Shown here piece after piece: positions 20,001-35,000 of a stretch of DNA of 64,000 bases. Each line of letters starts with the position of its first letter. The stretch's first letter is position 1. The translations under genes and the position numbers were made by a program. Origin of the DNA: Brachypterus glaber. Its lineage: Eukaryota > Arthropoda > Insecta > Coleoptera > Kateretidae. The notes under the pieces were generated by a model, which was not told the DNA's origin, made no database searches, and saw only the letters and a program-made list of their open reading frames with translations. The DNA lies in assembly GCA_958510825.1 (NCBI GenBank), contig OY294044.1:85296895-85360894 (forward strand). Reading direction: 5' to 3'.

Positions 20001-23000
20001 AAAATACATAAAAAAGGTACTCATATTGTAATACTGTAGGATTAACCGTTTTCAAAAAAAGAGTTAATTTGAAGGTGAAATTTCACGGTTCGAGGACAAA
20101 AAATTAAATACTAAAATGTCGAAAACTAAAATTTTAATGTTGCAATGTTATTCTACATCAAAAACTAAGAAAAAAAGTTTCCATACCTGTAGGTCCAAAA
20201 AACGCTTTTAAAGCTACCATAGCCCTTTAAAAATGGTGCATATTTAGGAGACCATAGCTCCATTAGGATTCATTTTTGGAAGTACCTGTATATGAGGTTT
20301 TTTCTTAGTTTTTAATTCGCCCTGCATCATTAAAATTTAGGTTTTCAACATTTTAGTATTTAATTTTTCAAATTTTTCTCGAAAACGGTTAATCCTACAG
20401 TATTACAACAAGAGTACCTTTTTTATGTATTTTGACCTGAGGAATCATATTTCAAAAATAAAATTGCAAAAAAGTTTCACAGAAAAAAGTTTGGGACAAA
20501 AAACTGATAAGCCCCCCCGTTTCGCACACCCCTGGTTGAAATAAGTACATGAAAATGACATACAAAGATGGGCATTAATAGGATTAATTCACGTCAAAAC
20601 CTCGTTAATATATCTCAAAGGGTTCCTGAGTTATTAAATAAAAACCGATTTTTTTAGCCAATTTCAAAGGGGCGTAGCTCCCTTATGACGCATTTTTAGA
20701 CATATGTTATAGAAACTTTTTGTCATATTTTATCATGTAGAATCATCTGTTAAAATTTCCGAAGCTATTTCAAATACACCGTGTATACAGGGTGGGCCAT
20801 CTAAGACGTACAGGGCGTTTTTTGGAGTTATTTCTAAAGCTGCCAATTTAAAATTGATACTATTGATTATAGACCCAATAAGCTATAAATCTGACTAAAC
20901 AAAATTTTTTAACTAGCTTTGGTTTTGGAGTTACGGTCATATGAAACTGAATTTAATTGGTAAACTTTAGTTAAAACTTCTAAAATCTGAAAAACTGTTG
21001 CGTTTTCTTTAACGTTCCATACTTTTCATAACTAATAACGCTAGTTTTAAGACAAAAAACTGAAATTAAAAAATAGTATATATATATATATAATCGAGAT
21101 CCCATCTACCGTTAGGTGTAGGGGTAAAGTAAATTTATGTCTTTGTAAATTTAGACCAGTTTTTTCTATTCTTCGCTAGTTGCTTCGCTTCTTGTATCGT
21201 TGTTCCTTTGTTTTGTATTGTCTTGTTTACTACACTATCCCAAGTTTCTAGTGGTCTACCTCTTCTTCGTCTAGTACCGGGTCTGGCTTCCCACACTTTT
21301 TTGGGTGGGCAGTTTTCGTTCATTCGTTGCAAGTGTCCCCACCATCCCAATTGTTTACCTTCAATATGTTTAATCACGGATTCGATCTTTAAATTGTCCC
21401 TTATGTTAACGTTTCTTTCTCTGTCTAGTCTTGATATTCCTTTTACTACTGCTCTTAGATACTTCATTTCTGTTGCCTGTACTTTACTTTTTGTTGTCGA
21501 ATTTAGTACCCAACTTTCACTTCCATAAGTGAGTATAGGTCTATAAATTGTTTTATATACTGTCATTTTTGTGCTTGTGGAAATTTCTCTGTTTCTTATA
21601 AAAATTTTATTCATTAAATGGTATACTCTTGCCGTTTTTTCAATTCTTTCTCCAATGTCTACGTCTTGTTTTCCGTTATTTTGGATTGTAACTCCTAAAT
21701 ATTTAAAATCTGAGACTTGTTCAATTACTTCATTTTGAATTTTAATGTTTAATATTTGTGGTTCTTTTGTTATAGCCATAACTTTAGTCTTGCCGATGTT
21801 AATTTTCATTCCAAATTCTTGTAGCGCTTCATTCCAAACATTAAGGTTCTTCTGTAGACCTTCTTCACTACCAGCTAAAAGGGCAATGTCATCAGCAAAT
21901 GCACATTCTGATATTTCGATTTTTTGTAAGTTTTTGTATCCTACAGTTAATTTTTTCATTTTTGGTTTACATTGTTTAATAATTTCGTCTAAAAAAATTA
22001 TAAACAAAACTGGACTTAAAATCCCGCCTTGTCCTAATCCTTCCTTAGTCGTAAAAGTTTCTGATTTCATATTTTTTGTGGCCACGTAGTTTATGTTTTC
22101 TTTATAAAGACTCTTTATTGCATTAATAAGTTGTTTATTTACCCCTCTGTTTTCTAGGATGCTCCATACTTTATTTCTAGGTACTCTGTCGAACGCTTTT
22201 TCTTGGTCTATGAATGCAATGTAGGAGTTTGTGTTACTGTCAAGGTTTTTCTGAATTAGTTGTTTTAAAGTAAATACATGATCCTGGACGCTTCTTCCTG
22301 CTCGAAAGCCGCTTTGTACCTCTTCAAGTGTTGGCTCGATAATTTTTCTTAATCTCTTCTCCAAGACTCTTTCATATACTTTTACTGCGGTACTTAATAA
22401 CGTTATTCCCCTGTAATTGTGTCAATGTTTTGCATCCCCCTTTTTGTGTATAGGCTTTATTATTCCTGTAAGCCAGTCCTTAGGTACTTTTCCCTCTCGC
22501 CAAGCCTTGTTGCAGATTTTCCAGAAAAAGATCATTCCTGTGTGTCCCATATTCTTTAACATTTCAGCCGTTATTCGATCATGACCTGGAGCCTTGCCGT
22601 TTTTGATAGTTTTTATTGCTTCCTCAATTTCTTTTAGGTCAAGTCCTTCGTATTCCATGTTATTATGGTTTTCTTGTTCATCTGTCATGAAATTATTTGT
22701 TTCTTCTGTAACATTGAGTAATTCTGTAAAATACTCTCTCCATCGTGCCATTATGTGTTTTTCATCAGTTAGTATTCCGTTTTCTTTGTCTTTTATAGCT
22801 GTGCTTTGGACGGTTTTGCTGTTTCTCATGTTTTTTAATGTTCTGTAAAAAAGTTTCTGGTTTTCTTTGCTGTTTGTCTCCATTTTTATCCCAAAATTTT
22901 CCCATGTTAGTTCTTTCTCTGTTTTTACCATCTCTTTAACTTTTTTCCTCTGATCTTTGTATTCATTATAGGTGTCATTAGTTTTGTTTTGTAGATATTG

Positions 23001-26000
23001 GTTCCATTTTAGTTTTTTCTTTTTAATTTCTATTCTTATTTCTTTATTCCACCAGGCGGTTAGTTTTTTGTCTTTTCACTCACATACCGCAAGATTCCTT
23101 TGCTGCCGCCAAGACATTAGTCTTAAACGTAAGCCATATTTCTTCTATATTGGATGAGTCTTTCAATGTTTTTTCTTTATCGATCTTATCTTTAACTAGT
23201 TTTTTATATTTGTTTGAAATCTCTTCAATTCTAAGTTTATAGTTTTTTATAGTTTCATATCCAATTCCATTATTTTTGTTGCATGTTGGTTTTTCAGTAT
23301 TTGCATTTTTAATTTTCGCAACAAGTAGGTAATGGTCGCTATTTATATTTGGTCCTCGTTTTACTCTTACGTCATTTATATTTTTTCAGTTTGTTCTTTC
23401 TGTTAGTATATAGTCAATTATTGATATTTCTTCATCTTCTTTTCCGTGTCTCGTAAATTTGTGAATATTTTTATGCTCATAGAAAGTATTAGTTACAATT
23501 AAATTGTTGAGTATACAAAAATCTATTATTCTTCTTCCATTGTTGTTTCTTGAGTCTTCTCCGTATTTGCCAATTACTTCGAAGTTGGTTTTGCACTTTC
23601 CAACTTTTCCATTTAAATCGCCGCATATATAAATTATTCCTTTACTGTTTTCTGTTACTATGTTCATTTCCTCCCAAAATTTGTCCTTTATCTCTGATTT
23701 ATCGTTTTCGTTTGGTCCATAGCTAGTTATTATTGTTATTGTTTCCTTATTTCCTACTAATAATTCAATTGTTAAAATTCTTTCCGAATGTATTTTCCAG
23801 TTTTTAATGTTTTCGATTAGTTTTTTATTTATAATGCATCCAACTCCTGCTTCTGCTCTATTTTCTATGGGAACTCCTCCATATATAAACAAGTTTCCAT
23901 CTGGTAACACTATTTCTCCTGTGCCTTTTTTTTTTAGTTTCTGTGAGTGTTAATATATCTAAATTTAGTTCATTAAACTCATACATAATTTCTTCTATTT
24001 TTCCATTTATTGCCTTGACATTCCATGTTGCTAATTTCCATGTTTTAGTTTTAACTTTTTCATTTACCTTATTCATAGCCTGATTCGTCGTCGTTTTTAT
24101 AAAAGTTCTTAAAACGTTCAAAAACTACATGTATTCAAATTATGCTGATTGGTGATAAAATTCAGAAGCACTTTTAACTGATTCCTATTTTTTAATCCAT
24201 TTTCACTAATTTATCAAAAAAATAAGTTTATTTTTTAATTTCGAACATAGTTATTGCGAAAGAAAAAGTCAGTTGACATCATGGGTAAAATAAATTGACA
24301 TTTATGAAAGACTCACGATTAGAAAAAATTTATCACAGCAAACTAAATAAAATCATTTTATTTAAATACACTGTAAGAAAATTTTAAAATTATTAATTTT
24401 TTAATTTAGATTTTTTGTTTAAAAAATTGAGTTACTAGTTACAAAAAGTATTGAACGTTAAAGAAAAAGCAAATATTTTTAGATTTTCAAGTTTTTAACT
24501 AAACTTTATCATTGAAATTCAGTTTCATATGGCCGCAACTCCAAAATAAAAGCTAGTTAAAATGTTTTGTTTGGTCAGACTAATAGCTTATTGGGTCTAT
24601 AATCAATAGTTTTAATTTTAAATTGATAGCTTTAGAAATAACGCCGAAAAATTCCCTATACGTCTTAGATGGCCCGCCCTGTATACATATTTTCGACATA
24701 AAATAAAAAGAATAAAAAGGTGCTCAAAAAAGTAGAACACCTAATAACATTTATGAAAAATAGGTGTTAGATAAGAAATGAAGCGGAAATCTATGATATA
24801 CAACTGGGTGATCTAATCATCACTATTACATTCGCAAAATAAAAAAAAGTAAAATTTTTACTTTCACTAAACGTCTTCACGACTCGGCGATACCATATTC
24901 GGTAGATTTATGTGACAGCATTAAATTAATTTCAGTTGTACCCAACAAACTAACAACTCTTCCCTCTAGAATACGCATACCGTTAATATAAAGTATCGCC
25001 AACATCTCGGTTTGTTTGTAAACAAATAGTAGGTATATTCAGGCCTGAACAATAACAATTACCAGTAACTGTTATTGTTGTTTCTGTTAGAGCAAAGCTG
25101 TGCGAGTAAGACAGACAAATGTTGGCTACGTTTTTTTCAGTTTTTACAAATGAATTCATTTAAATGCCTATTCTAGAGAGAAGAGTTATTAGTTCGTTGG
25201 TTGTACCGTACAAATTACCGCCTTTCCGAAAGAATAAGTTAATTCTACGTATAATTACGTATTTTTGGAACGTTTTTGGGGTTTTGTTTCTAAAATGAAA
25301 GATTTAGTTATATATAGACGTTATTTTTCGAAAATTCGTGGATTTTTTTTTTTTAGGTTTAGATTCGGATAATTTTATTACCTAATTAACAAATTTTACA
25401 AAATTACAAAATTTATACGAAATACCGCCTAAACAATGTTTGTGTACGGACTAAAGTTTGATGAATCATATTATTTTATAAAATCTATTATTAAAAATTC
25501 AAATATTAGCGCCGCCGGCGAAATTTTTTGAAAAGCTAACAAGCAAAATGGTTAAAAAATCATTAAATATAAATAAATTTTGGAGTGTTACGCCCATGTT
25601 AATGGTATAGAAAAATATCGTTACCGGGGGGGGGGGGGTCCAAAATGAAAAAAATTTGCGTTACGTAATACTTGAACGTTCCCTTTGGGGATGGATTTAG
25701 AATTTTTTTATTATTAGATTCACTTTCAGCAACCTTAAAAACCCCAATATACTATTTTTCACGAAAACTACCGCCACCCCTCAGGGGGTGAAATTAGAAA
25801 AAAAAAACACCAATGTCCACCAAAAACAATCCCGAGCGAGAACTTTTGGTAACATACCTGTGTGCCAAATTTCAAGTCTCTAGCTTAAAGCGTTCTTAAG
25901 TTATCGTGCTTACAAGATTTCCCGGACAGAACGATCGACCGACCGATTTTTTTTTGCTCGAAATTGATTTATATCGACAAAAAACGTCATAGAAATCAAA

Positions 26001-29000
26001 ATACACAAAAAAAATGAAATTTTTTTCACGAATACAAGGCTTTTCCGACATGTTAAAAGTGTTCAAAATGAGAAAGCAAAATTATATACCAATTATAAAT
26101 TACATCTCGAGAAATTATATTTTAAAACATTAATTATGATATTTGAATAAAGCACATTTTTGCTAGAGAAAAATACATTTTTTTTACAACAATTTGAAAA
26201 TTGCTATTTTGGGATTTTTAAGGTTGCTGAAATTGAATCTGATAATAAAAATTTTCTAACTCTACCCCTGCGTGGGTGAGGGGGTAAATATTTTTAAATA
26301 TTTTTAATACTTTCGTCAAAATTGGTATATAGGGGTTTTTGGGGTTGACGAATCTGAATCTTATAATAAATTTTTTTCTAATTTTACCCCCTGAGGGTGG
26401 GGGGTAGTTTTTGTGAAAATTGGTGTATTGGGGTTTTTATGGTTGATGAAATAATAATAAAATAATAAAAAAATTCTAACCCCACCCCCTGAGGGGCGGG
26501 GGGTAGTTTTCTTGAAAACTGACATACTGGTGTTTTAGAGGTCGATAAAACTAAATCTTAAAATATTTTTTTTCTAAATGAACCCCCTGAAGGGCAGGGG
26601 GTAGTTTTCGTAAAAATTGGTATATTGGAGTTTTTGAGGTTCCTGAAAGTGAATCTGATAACAAAAATATATTTCACTCAAGGAGGAAAAAAATGGGAAA
26701 GCTCTTTTACTGGGCAGTGTATTTTATATTTAAAACCAATATTTTGCGATTGTTGTAATTTTTTTTAGGAGCAATCTCCAAATTTTTATATCATAAACCA
26801 TTTTCCCACTATCACCGAAAATAATGACAGATTGGCTTATATTATGCTGGATCCGTCTCTACGAGATACATAGACAATATTTTTCTATGACGAGATAGAA
26901 AAGTACTGAGTGCCGCAGGCGATAGATCACGAAATTAAGAGTTTTAATTTACTTTTATTACTTCCATTGGGTTCATTTTGACCCCACCAGACCACCGGAA
27001 GGTTAATAGAAAATAGTTTAAATAGGGATTGAGGTGGGTGGGAGTAAGACTAGTTTCTGTGACAAAATAAGATTTTCTTTACTGATTATCTTTTGAATAA
27101 AGCAAAAGTTATAAAAAATTTTTAGAACATTTGGGATACGTTTCTTATTGTTTTTCTTCTTATTAAACTATTCAGAGCGCCTGCGCTAGAATAGTATTAT
27201 GCGTTAGTTTCTATTTTTCCAAAATTACGAAAAAAGTCCTAGACAAAAAATTCTTGGATACAAATGTGTTTTATGAAAAAATAGGAAACTTTGAAAATGT
27301 CCGTTTGTCTGTCCGTCCGATGTCACGTTTTTTGTGGGCACGATAACTCAAGAACGGATAATCCGATCGACTTGAAATTTTAAGGAGAAATCAAGTTCTA
27401 TGAGGGAAAGATACCTATTGCGTTTGAAAGTAATCCCCCCACAACAAAAAAGTTATGGAGGGTTAAACTTAAAAAAAAAGTGAAAAAACTATCATCTAAA
27501 AAAACAAACAGTTATTTTTGTTTTTCGATAAAAAAATAAAATAAAAAAATTGAAAATTTTGTTTGAATTTTTTTTGAAATTAAAAAAGTTTAAAAAAAAA
27601 TCTTTTTGAAAAAGTTTAATTTTTAATTTTTCATTTTTTGCCAAAAATTCTTTTTGAATTCTTTTTTTTTAATATTTTAAGTATTTGGAAAAATGCAATA
27701 TACCATTTACTTTGAATAGTATATAATGAAATGCGTAGGATGACATATCTTTCCGACTTGTTTATTTTTGACGCTATACAGAGCGGTCCAAAAGTCAACC
27801 CCCCCCCTCTTAACTTTTGAACCAGTTGAGCATATATATTTAATACTTTCAGCTCTTAAAATGTGAGCAGGGGGCATGGGGCACATTTTTTTAAATGGAA
27901 AGGGGGGTCGTGTTATACATCATTTTAAACCTTATAAAATTTTCATTTAACTCCATATTTTTAAATTAAAAAAAAAAAAATGGGTTTAAAATAGGGTTGA
28001 ATGTCAAAATTCCTCTAAAAAAACAATTTTTTTAAAATGCCTAATTTCATCATAAAAATATGTTAATTATACTTTTAAATAAATAAAAATTTATAAAAAA
28101 ACTTAAAAAGTCGAATGTTTTAGCACAAAAAATTGAAAAATCAAAACCTTAAAAAAACATTTTTAAAAAATTTAAAAATGTTAGTTTAAATAGAGAATTT
28201 TATAAGCTTTAAAATGATGTATCACACGACCCCCTTTTCCATTTAAAAAACTGTCCCCCCATGTCCCTCTGCCCACATTTTAAGAGCTGAAAATATCAAA
28301 TATATGCTAAAAGGTATTTTAAGTTGTCTTATTTAAGAGTTCTAAATTTGAAGTCGATATCTCGACTCGTTCAAAAGTTAAAAGGGGAGGTGATTTTTGG
28401 AGCGCACTGTATATTGCAAGTAATGCCTTTCAATTTTATCGAAATACGAATACAATATATTGCATATTCTTCGTTCTCCCACGCACCTTTTAGCGTTAAA
28501 AAGCCGAAGTTTGTTGGCCCCTACACAATAGTATTGTATAAATAACAAATTTAAATTTCATTATTATTATTACTGTTATAATCGAAAGTGAAAGTTCAAC
28601 AGCTTTAATTACATTATCGTAAATTACACAGGCCCACAAAAAATAAACGTTTATTATTCTTATATAGACTTTATTTTAGGGGCACTGAAAACGAATTTTC
28701 CTACTATCCCTTATGAAAATGACATTTAGCACACTCTATTCTTCTTAAGAAAACCTTAGTTTGATATTTATGTATGTAGGTTTGCCTAATTTCACGTATG
28801 TAGGTTTGCCTTAATTTACGTTGTAGATTCTACGAATTTAGCTCACCTCGTTTTATATGCCATTTTCCACCTTTCATCACAGAATTTTATAATATCTTTT
28901 GTGTTTTTCAATCCGAATATTTCTGTTTTTCATGTCAAAAATAGAAACTATAGTTATAATCTTACTAGATTGACCAAGATATACCTAACTTGGGATGTTT

Positions 29001-32000
29001 TATTTATGTCTAGATTTTATAAAAATTACTTAATTTTTGATTTAGTTACCTTATAGTTTATAAAAAACATTAAAATACAAGGTCTTTACTGTTTTATATA
29101 AGAAAATCATATTTCCTGTGTAACATAAATTTGTATGTTATTTTTTGCTTTGTATGCTTTGCTTTTCTCAAAAATTCTTTGAATAAGTAATAAAAATTAG
29201 AAAATATTAAATTAAGAAACCTAATATTTTTTCAGGATCGTAGGAAAAATAGTGTACATAACTCATTGGAAAGTGTATTTCGTACACTCGTGGGGTTTCC
29301 TCGCCTGACAGCTCGTTCGTAAACCTTCCCACTCTCGTGAAATATGTCACTTTCCACACTAGTTATGTAATATAAAATGACTATGGAAATAAGATCGACT
29401 ATGGAAATAAGATCTTACCTAATTTCGCTACCAGTTGTAAAACGATGCTTTCTCCAGCGACAGCCCATCTGACTTCAAAGGCCAAATTGTCGTAGATCAC
29501 TTCACAATTTAGTTTTGACTGAAAAATTCAAATATTTCTACATTAGTTTATCATATAGGATACAACTACTAGGCTATTAGTATATTATTCAATAAGCGTA
29601 TAATAATTGCTATTAATCAACGAGGGTGAAATTTGGGACACGAGCCGAAAGGCGAGTGACCTAATCACCCGAATGATTAATAGCTATTATACGCGAGTAG
29701 AATTCTATACTTTACCCACGGTCGTTTTAAATTTTAAACGACTTATTTTTACAGCCGTGATTAATAGGCCCATTAGTCACGGCCATGGATAATATAACTT
29801 ATGCCATAGTTAAATTTTGGATATTAACACATGATTAGTTTAAAAGAGCCCTCAAACATTTTTCTTTATTTTCCAAGACAATTTTTAACAATTCTCAATT
29901 CAAATCTGTCTCTTTTCCAAAGGTAAAACTCCTATTTAAGCCCGTAAAGATTTAAATAACGCGCCTTCGCTATTTTTTGTGAATGAAGTTATTTTTGTTT
30001 TTAAGAATCCAGCAAAAGACAGTTTTTGGGTTTTAATGTGAACAGGTATTTGGGAAGTATGCTAAAATATCATCTGGAAGGACAGAAGACACCTCACCTA
30101 TTTTATCATTTTTTTAGACAAAAAGTTTAATTTTTTGTTGATTTCATTTAAAAGTATCTATAAGCAAACAACATAAAGTCCAAAACTGTCATCTCACTTC
30201 TTCTAGGATCACTCACATTTTTTCTTTGAGGTAACTCTAAGATCATAATATTATTATAAAATAACGGCTTTTTTTGACGTTTATTAACTCTCTGCAAAAA
30301 AAAGATTTTTTTTTATTTGCTGGTGACTTTTAGTTGAGTCTGGCTTCATTTGATGCGCTGATTTCAGAAACTTTTTCCGTTTTTCTCGATCAATTCGTTT
30401 TTTGAGATATAGCGCACAGTGGTTTTTTCCTATAGCTGTAGTAAACGTATAATTAATTTTTTTTGTCGTCAATTGGTTCTTTGTTAATGGGACTCTAAGC
30501 CAAAAAAAAAACGGATTTAAAATATCTTTATTCGTTTATTTTTTATATGCCTTTAAATCCAAAAAATATGATTTTTTCGAAGTTTTTAGATTTATTTTGA
30601 TAAAATTTTTATATAAATACTAAAGATACGACTTAAATTTTTATAAGCAATACTGACACATGTGTGCGGTTTATAAAAATTAAAAAAAATTAAATTTAAT
30701 CCAGTGAAGGAGATTTTACAGGGGGGGGTTATCAAAAAAAAAAACAAAAATATTGAAGTATTTTATTAACATAAATTAAAACCATGAATTAATTTTCAAA
30801 CTGGACAATAAATTAAATTAATTATAAAAAAAAAACAAAACGAAAAATAAAAATAAATCACCTAGCTTTAAAACATTAAAATAATATTAAATAAACATTA
30901 AATATTTTAAAATATTGTTATTCTGCTTTCAATAATTCCCCGAAAAATCGAAAAATCTCCGTTACTGGATTTAATGTAAAACTATTTTTATTTTTACAAA
31001 CCTCACATGTGTTAGTGTTGCTTATAAAAATCGGAGCCAGATCTTTAGTATTTATATAAAATTTTCATGAAAATACAGGGTGTATTTAAAATAGGGTCGG
31101 AAATTTTAACAGGTGATTCTACATGATAAAATATGACAAAAAGTTCCTATAAACATATGTCTAAAAATGCGTCATAAGGGAGCTACGCCCCTTTGAAATT
31201 GGCTAAAAAAATCGGTTTTTATTTAATAACTCAGGAACCCTTTGAGATATATTAACGAGGTTTTGCACGTGAATTAATCCTAATAAGGCCCATCTTTGTA
31301 TGTCATTTTCACGTACTTATTTAAACCAGGGGTATGCGAAACGGGGGGCCTTATCAGTTTTTTATCCCAAACTTTTTTCTGTGTAACTTTTTTGCAATTT
31401 TATTTTTGAAATATTGTTCCTCAGGTCAAAATACATAAAAAAGGTACTCTTGTTGTAATACTGTAGGATTAACCGTTTTCGAGAAAAGTTCATTTGAAGG
31501 TGAAATTTCACGGTTCGAGGACGAAAAATTAAATACTAAAATGTCGAAAACCAAAATTTTAATGATGCAATGTTATTCTACATCAAAAACTAAGAAAAAA
31601 AGTTTCCATACATGTAGGTCGAAAAAACGCTTTTAAAGCTACCAGGGCCCTTTAAAAATGGTGCATATTTAGGAGACCATAGCTCCATTAGGATTAATTT
31701 TTGGAAGTAACTGTATATGAGATTTTTTTTCTTAGTTTTTAATGTACATTCGCCTTGCATCATTAAAATTTTGGTTTTCAACATTTTAGTATTTAATTTT
31801 TCGTCCTCGAACCGTGGAATTTCACCTTCAAATGAATTTTTCTCGAAAACGGTTAATCCTACAGTATTATAACAAGAGTACCTTTTTTATGTATTTTGAC
31901 CTGAGGAATTATATTTCAAAAATAAAATTTCAAAAAAGTTACACAGAAAAAAGTTTAGGACAAAAAACTGATAAGCCCCCCCCCCGTTTAGCACACCCCT

Positions 32001-35000
32001 GGTTGAAATAAGTACACGAAAATAACACATAAAAACGGGCCTTGGTAGAATTAGTTGACGTGCAAAACCTCGTTGATATATCTCAAAGGGTTCCTGAGTT
32101 ATTAAATAAAAACCGATTTTTTTAGCCACTTTCAAAGGGGCGTAGCTCCCTTATGACTCATTTTTAGACATATGTTTATAGGAACTTTTTGTCATATTTT
32201 ATCATGTAGAATCACCTGTTAAAATTTCCGACCCTATTTCAAATACACCGTGTATAGCATAAAAGTACGAAATCTCATTTTTTTGGGGTTTAGAAGACTA
32301 TAAAAACAAACGAATAAAGATATTTTAAATCCTCTTTTTTGGCTTAAACCCCTATTATTAGAGAATTAATCCACCTCAAAAAAATAATTGGACCTTACTT
32401 ATTTTTTTTTACAACCACTATAGGAGAAAAAACCACTGTGCCCTATATCTCAAAAAAAAACGAGCTAATCGAGAAAAACGAAGCAAGGTTCCGAAAACAA
32501 CGCAAAATCAACTAAAATGGTGGCAAATTTTTGAGTGTTGTGCAGTGTAATTAATTTGAATTTTGAGGCTATATATAGCGATATATATATCGCACCCTTG
32601 CTTCAAAAGTGACACAACTCACAAATAAATTTTTGGTTTAGTTTTGTTTGGTTTGTAGCTCTGTACTTGACGAATAATAACATATAAAAACTCCAATTTA
32701 TTACTCGAATATAAAGTAACTTATAAACTAATTGGAGTAGATAATTGGAGTTTGTATATGTTATCATTCATTAAGTACAGAGGTCGGAGGTCACCTCCGG
32801 GAGGTGCAAACCAAACTAAACCAAAAATTTATTTTTTTAATTTATTTTTTCACTTTTGAAGCAAGGATGCGATATGTTGACAATTACAGTTAAAACTGTT
32901 AACAGATACCTATAACCTTAACATTGTTTGTTTGTTTTATACTGTTTAACGTCGTTTTTCGCTGCTATGGCCTAATTGACGGGACCGCCATCTTTACATG
33001 CCCTCCGAATCACGGTCCTCAACAGAACTCGCATCCACCCTGAAATGTGTTTACAGTTTCACCTGCAACCCACATTACAGTTAGTCATCGTAGTTCCATC
33101 TACCGACTATTTACACCACTATACATCCATGCTCTATGTGGGGCTCTCTAGTTGACGTGCAAAACCTCGTTGATGTAACTCGAAGGGTTCCTGAGTTATT
33201 GAATAAAAACCGATTTTTTTAGCCACTTTCAAAGGGGCGTAGCTCCCTTATGACAAATTTTTAGACATATGTTTATAGGAACTTTTTGTCATATTTTATG
33301 ATGTAGAATCATCTGTTAAAATTTCCGACGCTATTTCAAATACACCGTGTATGATTGTGCTTTTCTTGTGAAATGCAGGAAAAATATTTTTGTAAATATA
33401 AAAAGAACTAAAAAACCAAGTATTATAGTACTATTTTCTTCATTGCAATTCAAACATCTACGTTTCAAAAAAATTAGTACTTTATTTTTAAATAAAAACA
33501 GTTGCGAATAAAATAGTATACAGGTCTTCCGGAAAAAGGTACTTTTCCTCGACCTATAAGTGGTTTCGGCACTTCGTGCCTTGCCCATTAACAAAGGTCT
33601 CAGAAAAGTCGAGTCCACCTGTAATTGTACTATTGATATATAATTTTTCCTGAAGATTTTCAAATATGGGTAAGATGAAGAACCATTAAATAATTAACTA
33701 TACTTACCTATCTATTAACCGTGACCTGTCTGTGGTCTACTTTGAAATGTAAATATTAATTTTCTTTATAAGGATACCTAATTACCTATTTTTCATTAAC
33801 ATTTTTTTTTCAGATATTTTAATACTTGAGATATTGAAAATATTGAATGTGTCAAGGCTTATAAATAATTGCTAATATCAATAAGTTTATTAAAAAATCT
33901 TTAATAGAATGTTGTAATTATTATAATTACCAATCGCAAGATGAACCTAATTACTCACACTACGCAGTTTTTTATATTAAAGAGAAGGTATGAGTCATTC
34001 CGCACCAAATGCTACCACAGCATAAAAAATTAAATATTAACGTATAGGTAGTTTTCTGATATTCAGTTTGAAATTTGTTGACCAACCTCAGGTAACATAC
34101 GAAACATTTTTTGGTAACGTACGTAACAACTATATCAAAGCCAAAGGAACTCAGGAGGAACTCTGGAGGAACTCCGAGGAACTCTCGAGGAACTCCGAGG
34201 AACTCAGAGGAACTCTGGAGGAACTCCGAGGAACTCTGGAGGAACTCCGAAGGAAGTAAGAGGAGCTCTGAGGAACTCTTTGTAAAAAGGAATTCTTTTG
34301 TACAAATTTCAGACGCGGTCAGAAACAATTATTATTTATTACCCCCCATGCGGATTAACGTTTTTTATTTCAAAGTTTCAAAGTAGATGAGCCGTTACAA
34401 ACACCTTATCAAAACATCCTACGGGCGCCAAGCACCAATTTTTGTTTTGAAGGGGCGCTAAGTTTGGTAGAAACCGTCAGGGATAAAGCTTTTTTTCCTG
34501 AAGGTATATTTGGGGCGCCAATTTTTGTTTTGAAAGGGCGCCAAGTTTGGTAGAAGTAGAAACTGTCAGGGACAAAGCGGCGCCAATTTTTGTTTTGAGG
34601 GGGCACCAAGTTTGGTTTGGTACAAACCGTCAGGGACAAAGCTTTTTTTCTTGAAGGTAAATCGGGGGGGGGTCGCCATTTTTTATTCGAAGGGGGCGCC
34701 AAGTTTGGTAGTAACCGTCAGGGACAAAGGTTTTTTTATGAAGGTATTTTTTTGTAGGGGCGACAAGTTTGGTTGAAACCGTCAGGGACAAAGCGGTAAT
34801 TTCTACGGCTTATTTGCCAAAAATTACCCCTTCCAGAGAGGAACTCTTAAGGAGCACAGGAGGAACTTCCAAGGCAGAGTTCTCGGAACTCTGAAGGAAC
34901 TCTGAGGAACTCTTTGCAAAAAGGAACTCTTTTGTACAAATTTCAGACGCGGTCAGCCCCTCGGATAAATCAATCAATCAATTTATTTATTCCTTTAGCA

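Larger units (their letters stand above)
21080..24126 (-). mobile_element. Degraded RTE-like LINE (endonuclease + reverse transcriptase)
   Basis: Minus-strand frames encode in order an apurinic-type endonuclease (KLATWNVKAINGK, LTLTETK, then YICGDLNGKVG, NNGRRIIDFC, IIDYILTERTN), a linker, and a reverse transcriptase (NGKAPGHDRITAEML, LTGIIKPIHKKGDA, EVQSGFRAGRSVQDHVF, FIDQEKAFDRVPR, GLGQGGILSPVLFIIFLDE, AFADDIALLAGS) ending with GWWGHLQRM and RRRRGRPLETWDSV. There is no RNase H domain. The order and short 3' tail ending in (TA)n (21078-21100) fit the RTE group. It is broken by a frameshift in the endonuclease near the poly-A run at about 23925 and by stop codons near 23387, 23090 and 22424, so it is an inactive copy. 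Confidence 0.88.
20786..24684. mobile_element. Foldback element (GGGTGGGCCATCTAAGACGT ends) hosting a LINE in its loop
   Basis: The left arm (about 20786-21078) TACAGGGTGGGCCATCTAAG...CCCAATAAGCTATAAATC is the inverse of the right arm (about 24397-24684) ...TTATTGGGTCTATAATCAA...CTTAGATGGCCCGCCCTGTA. Arms are about 290 bp at roughly 80% identity by eye. The RTE-like LINE at 21080-24126 is in the loop, with about 270 bp of non-LINE loop sequence to its right. Confidence 0.8.

Noticed and set aside
21208..23157. Several plus-strand frames opposite the LINE
   Set aside because: Antisense of the reverse transcriptase and linker; no independent signal.
34068..34702. Frames rich in GTPRNSEELW-type repeats
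   Set aside because: Translation of the GGAACTC minisatellite and GGCGCC array.
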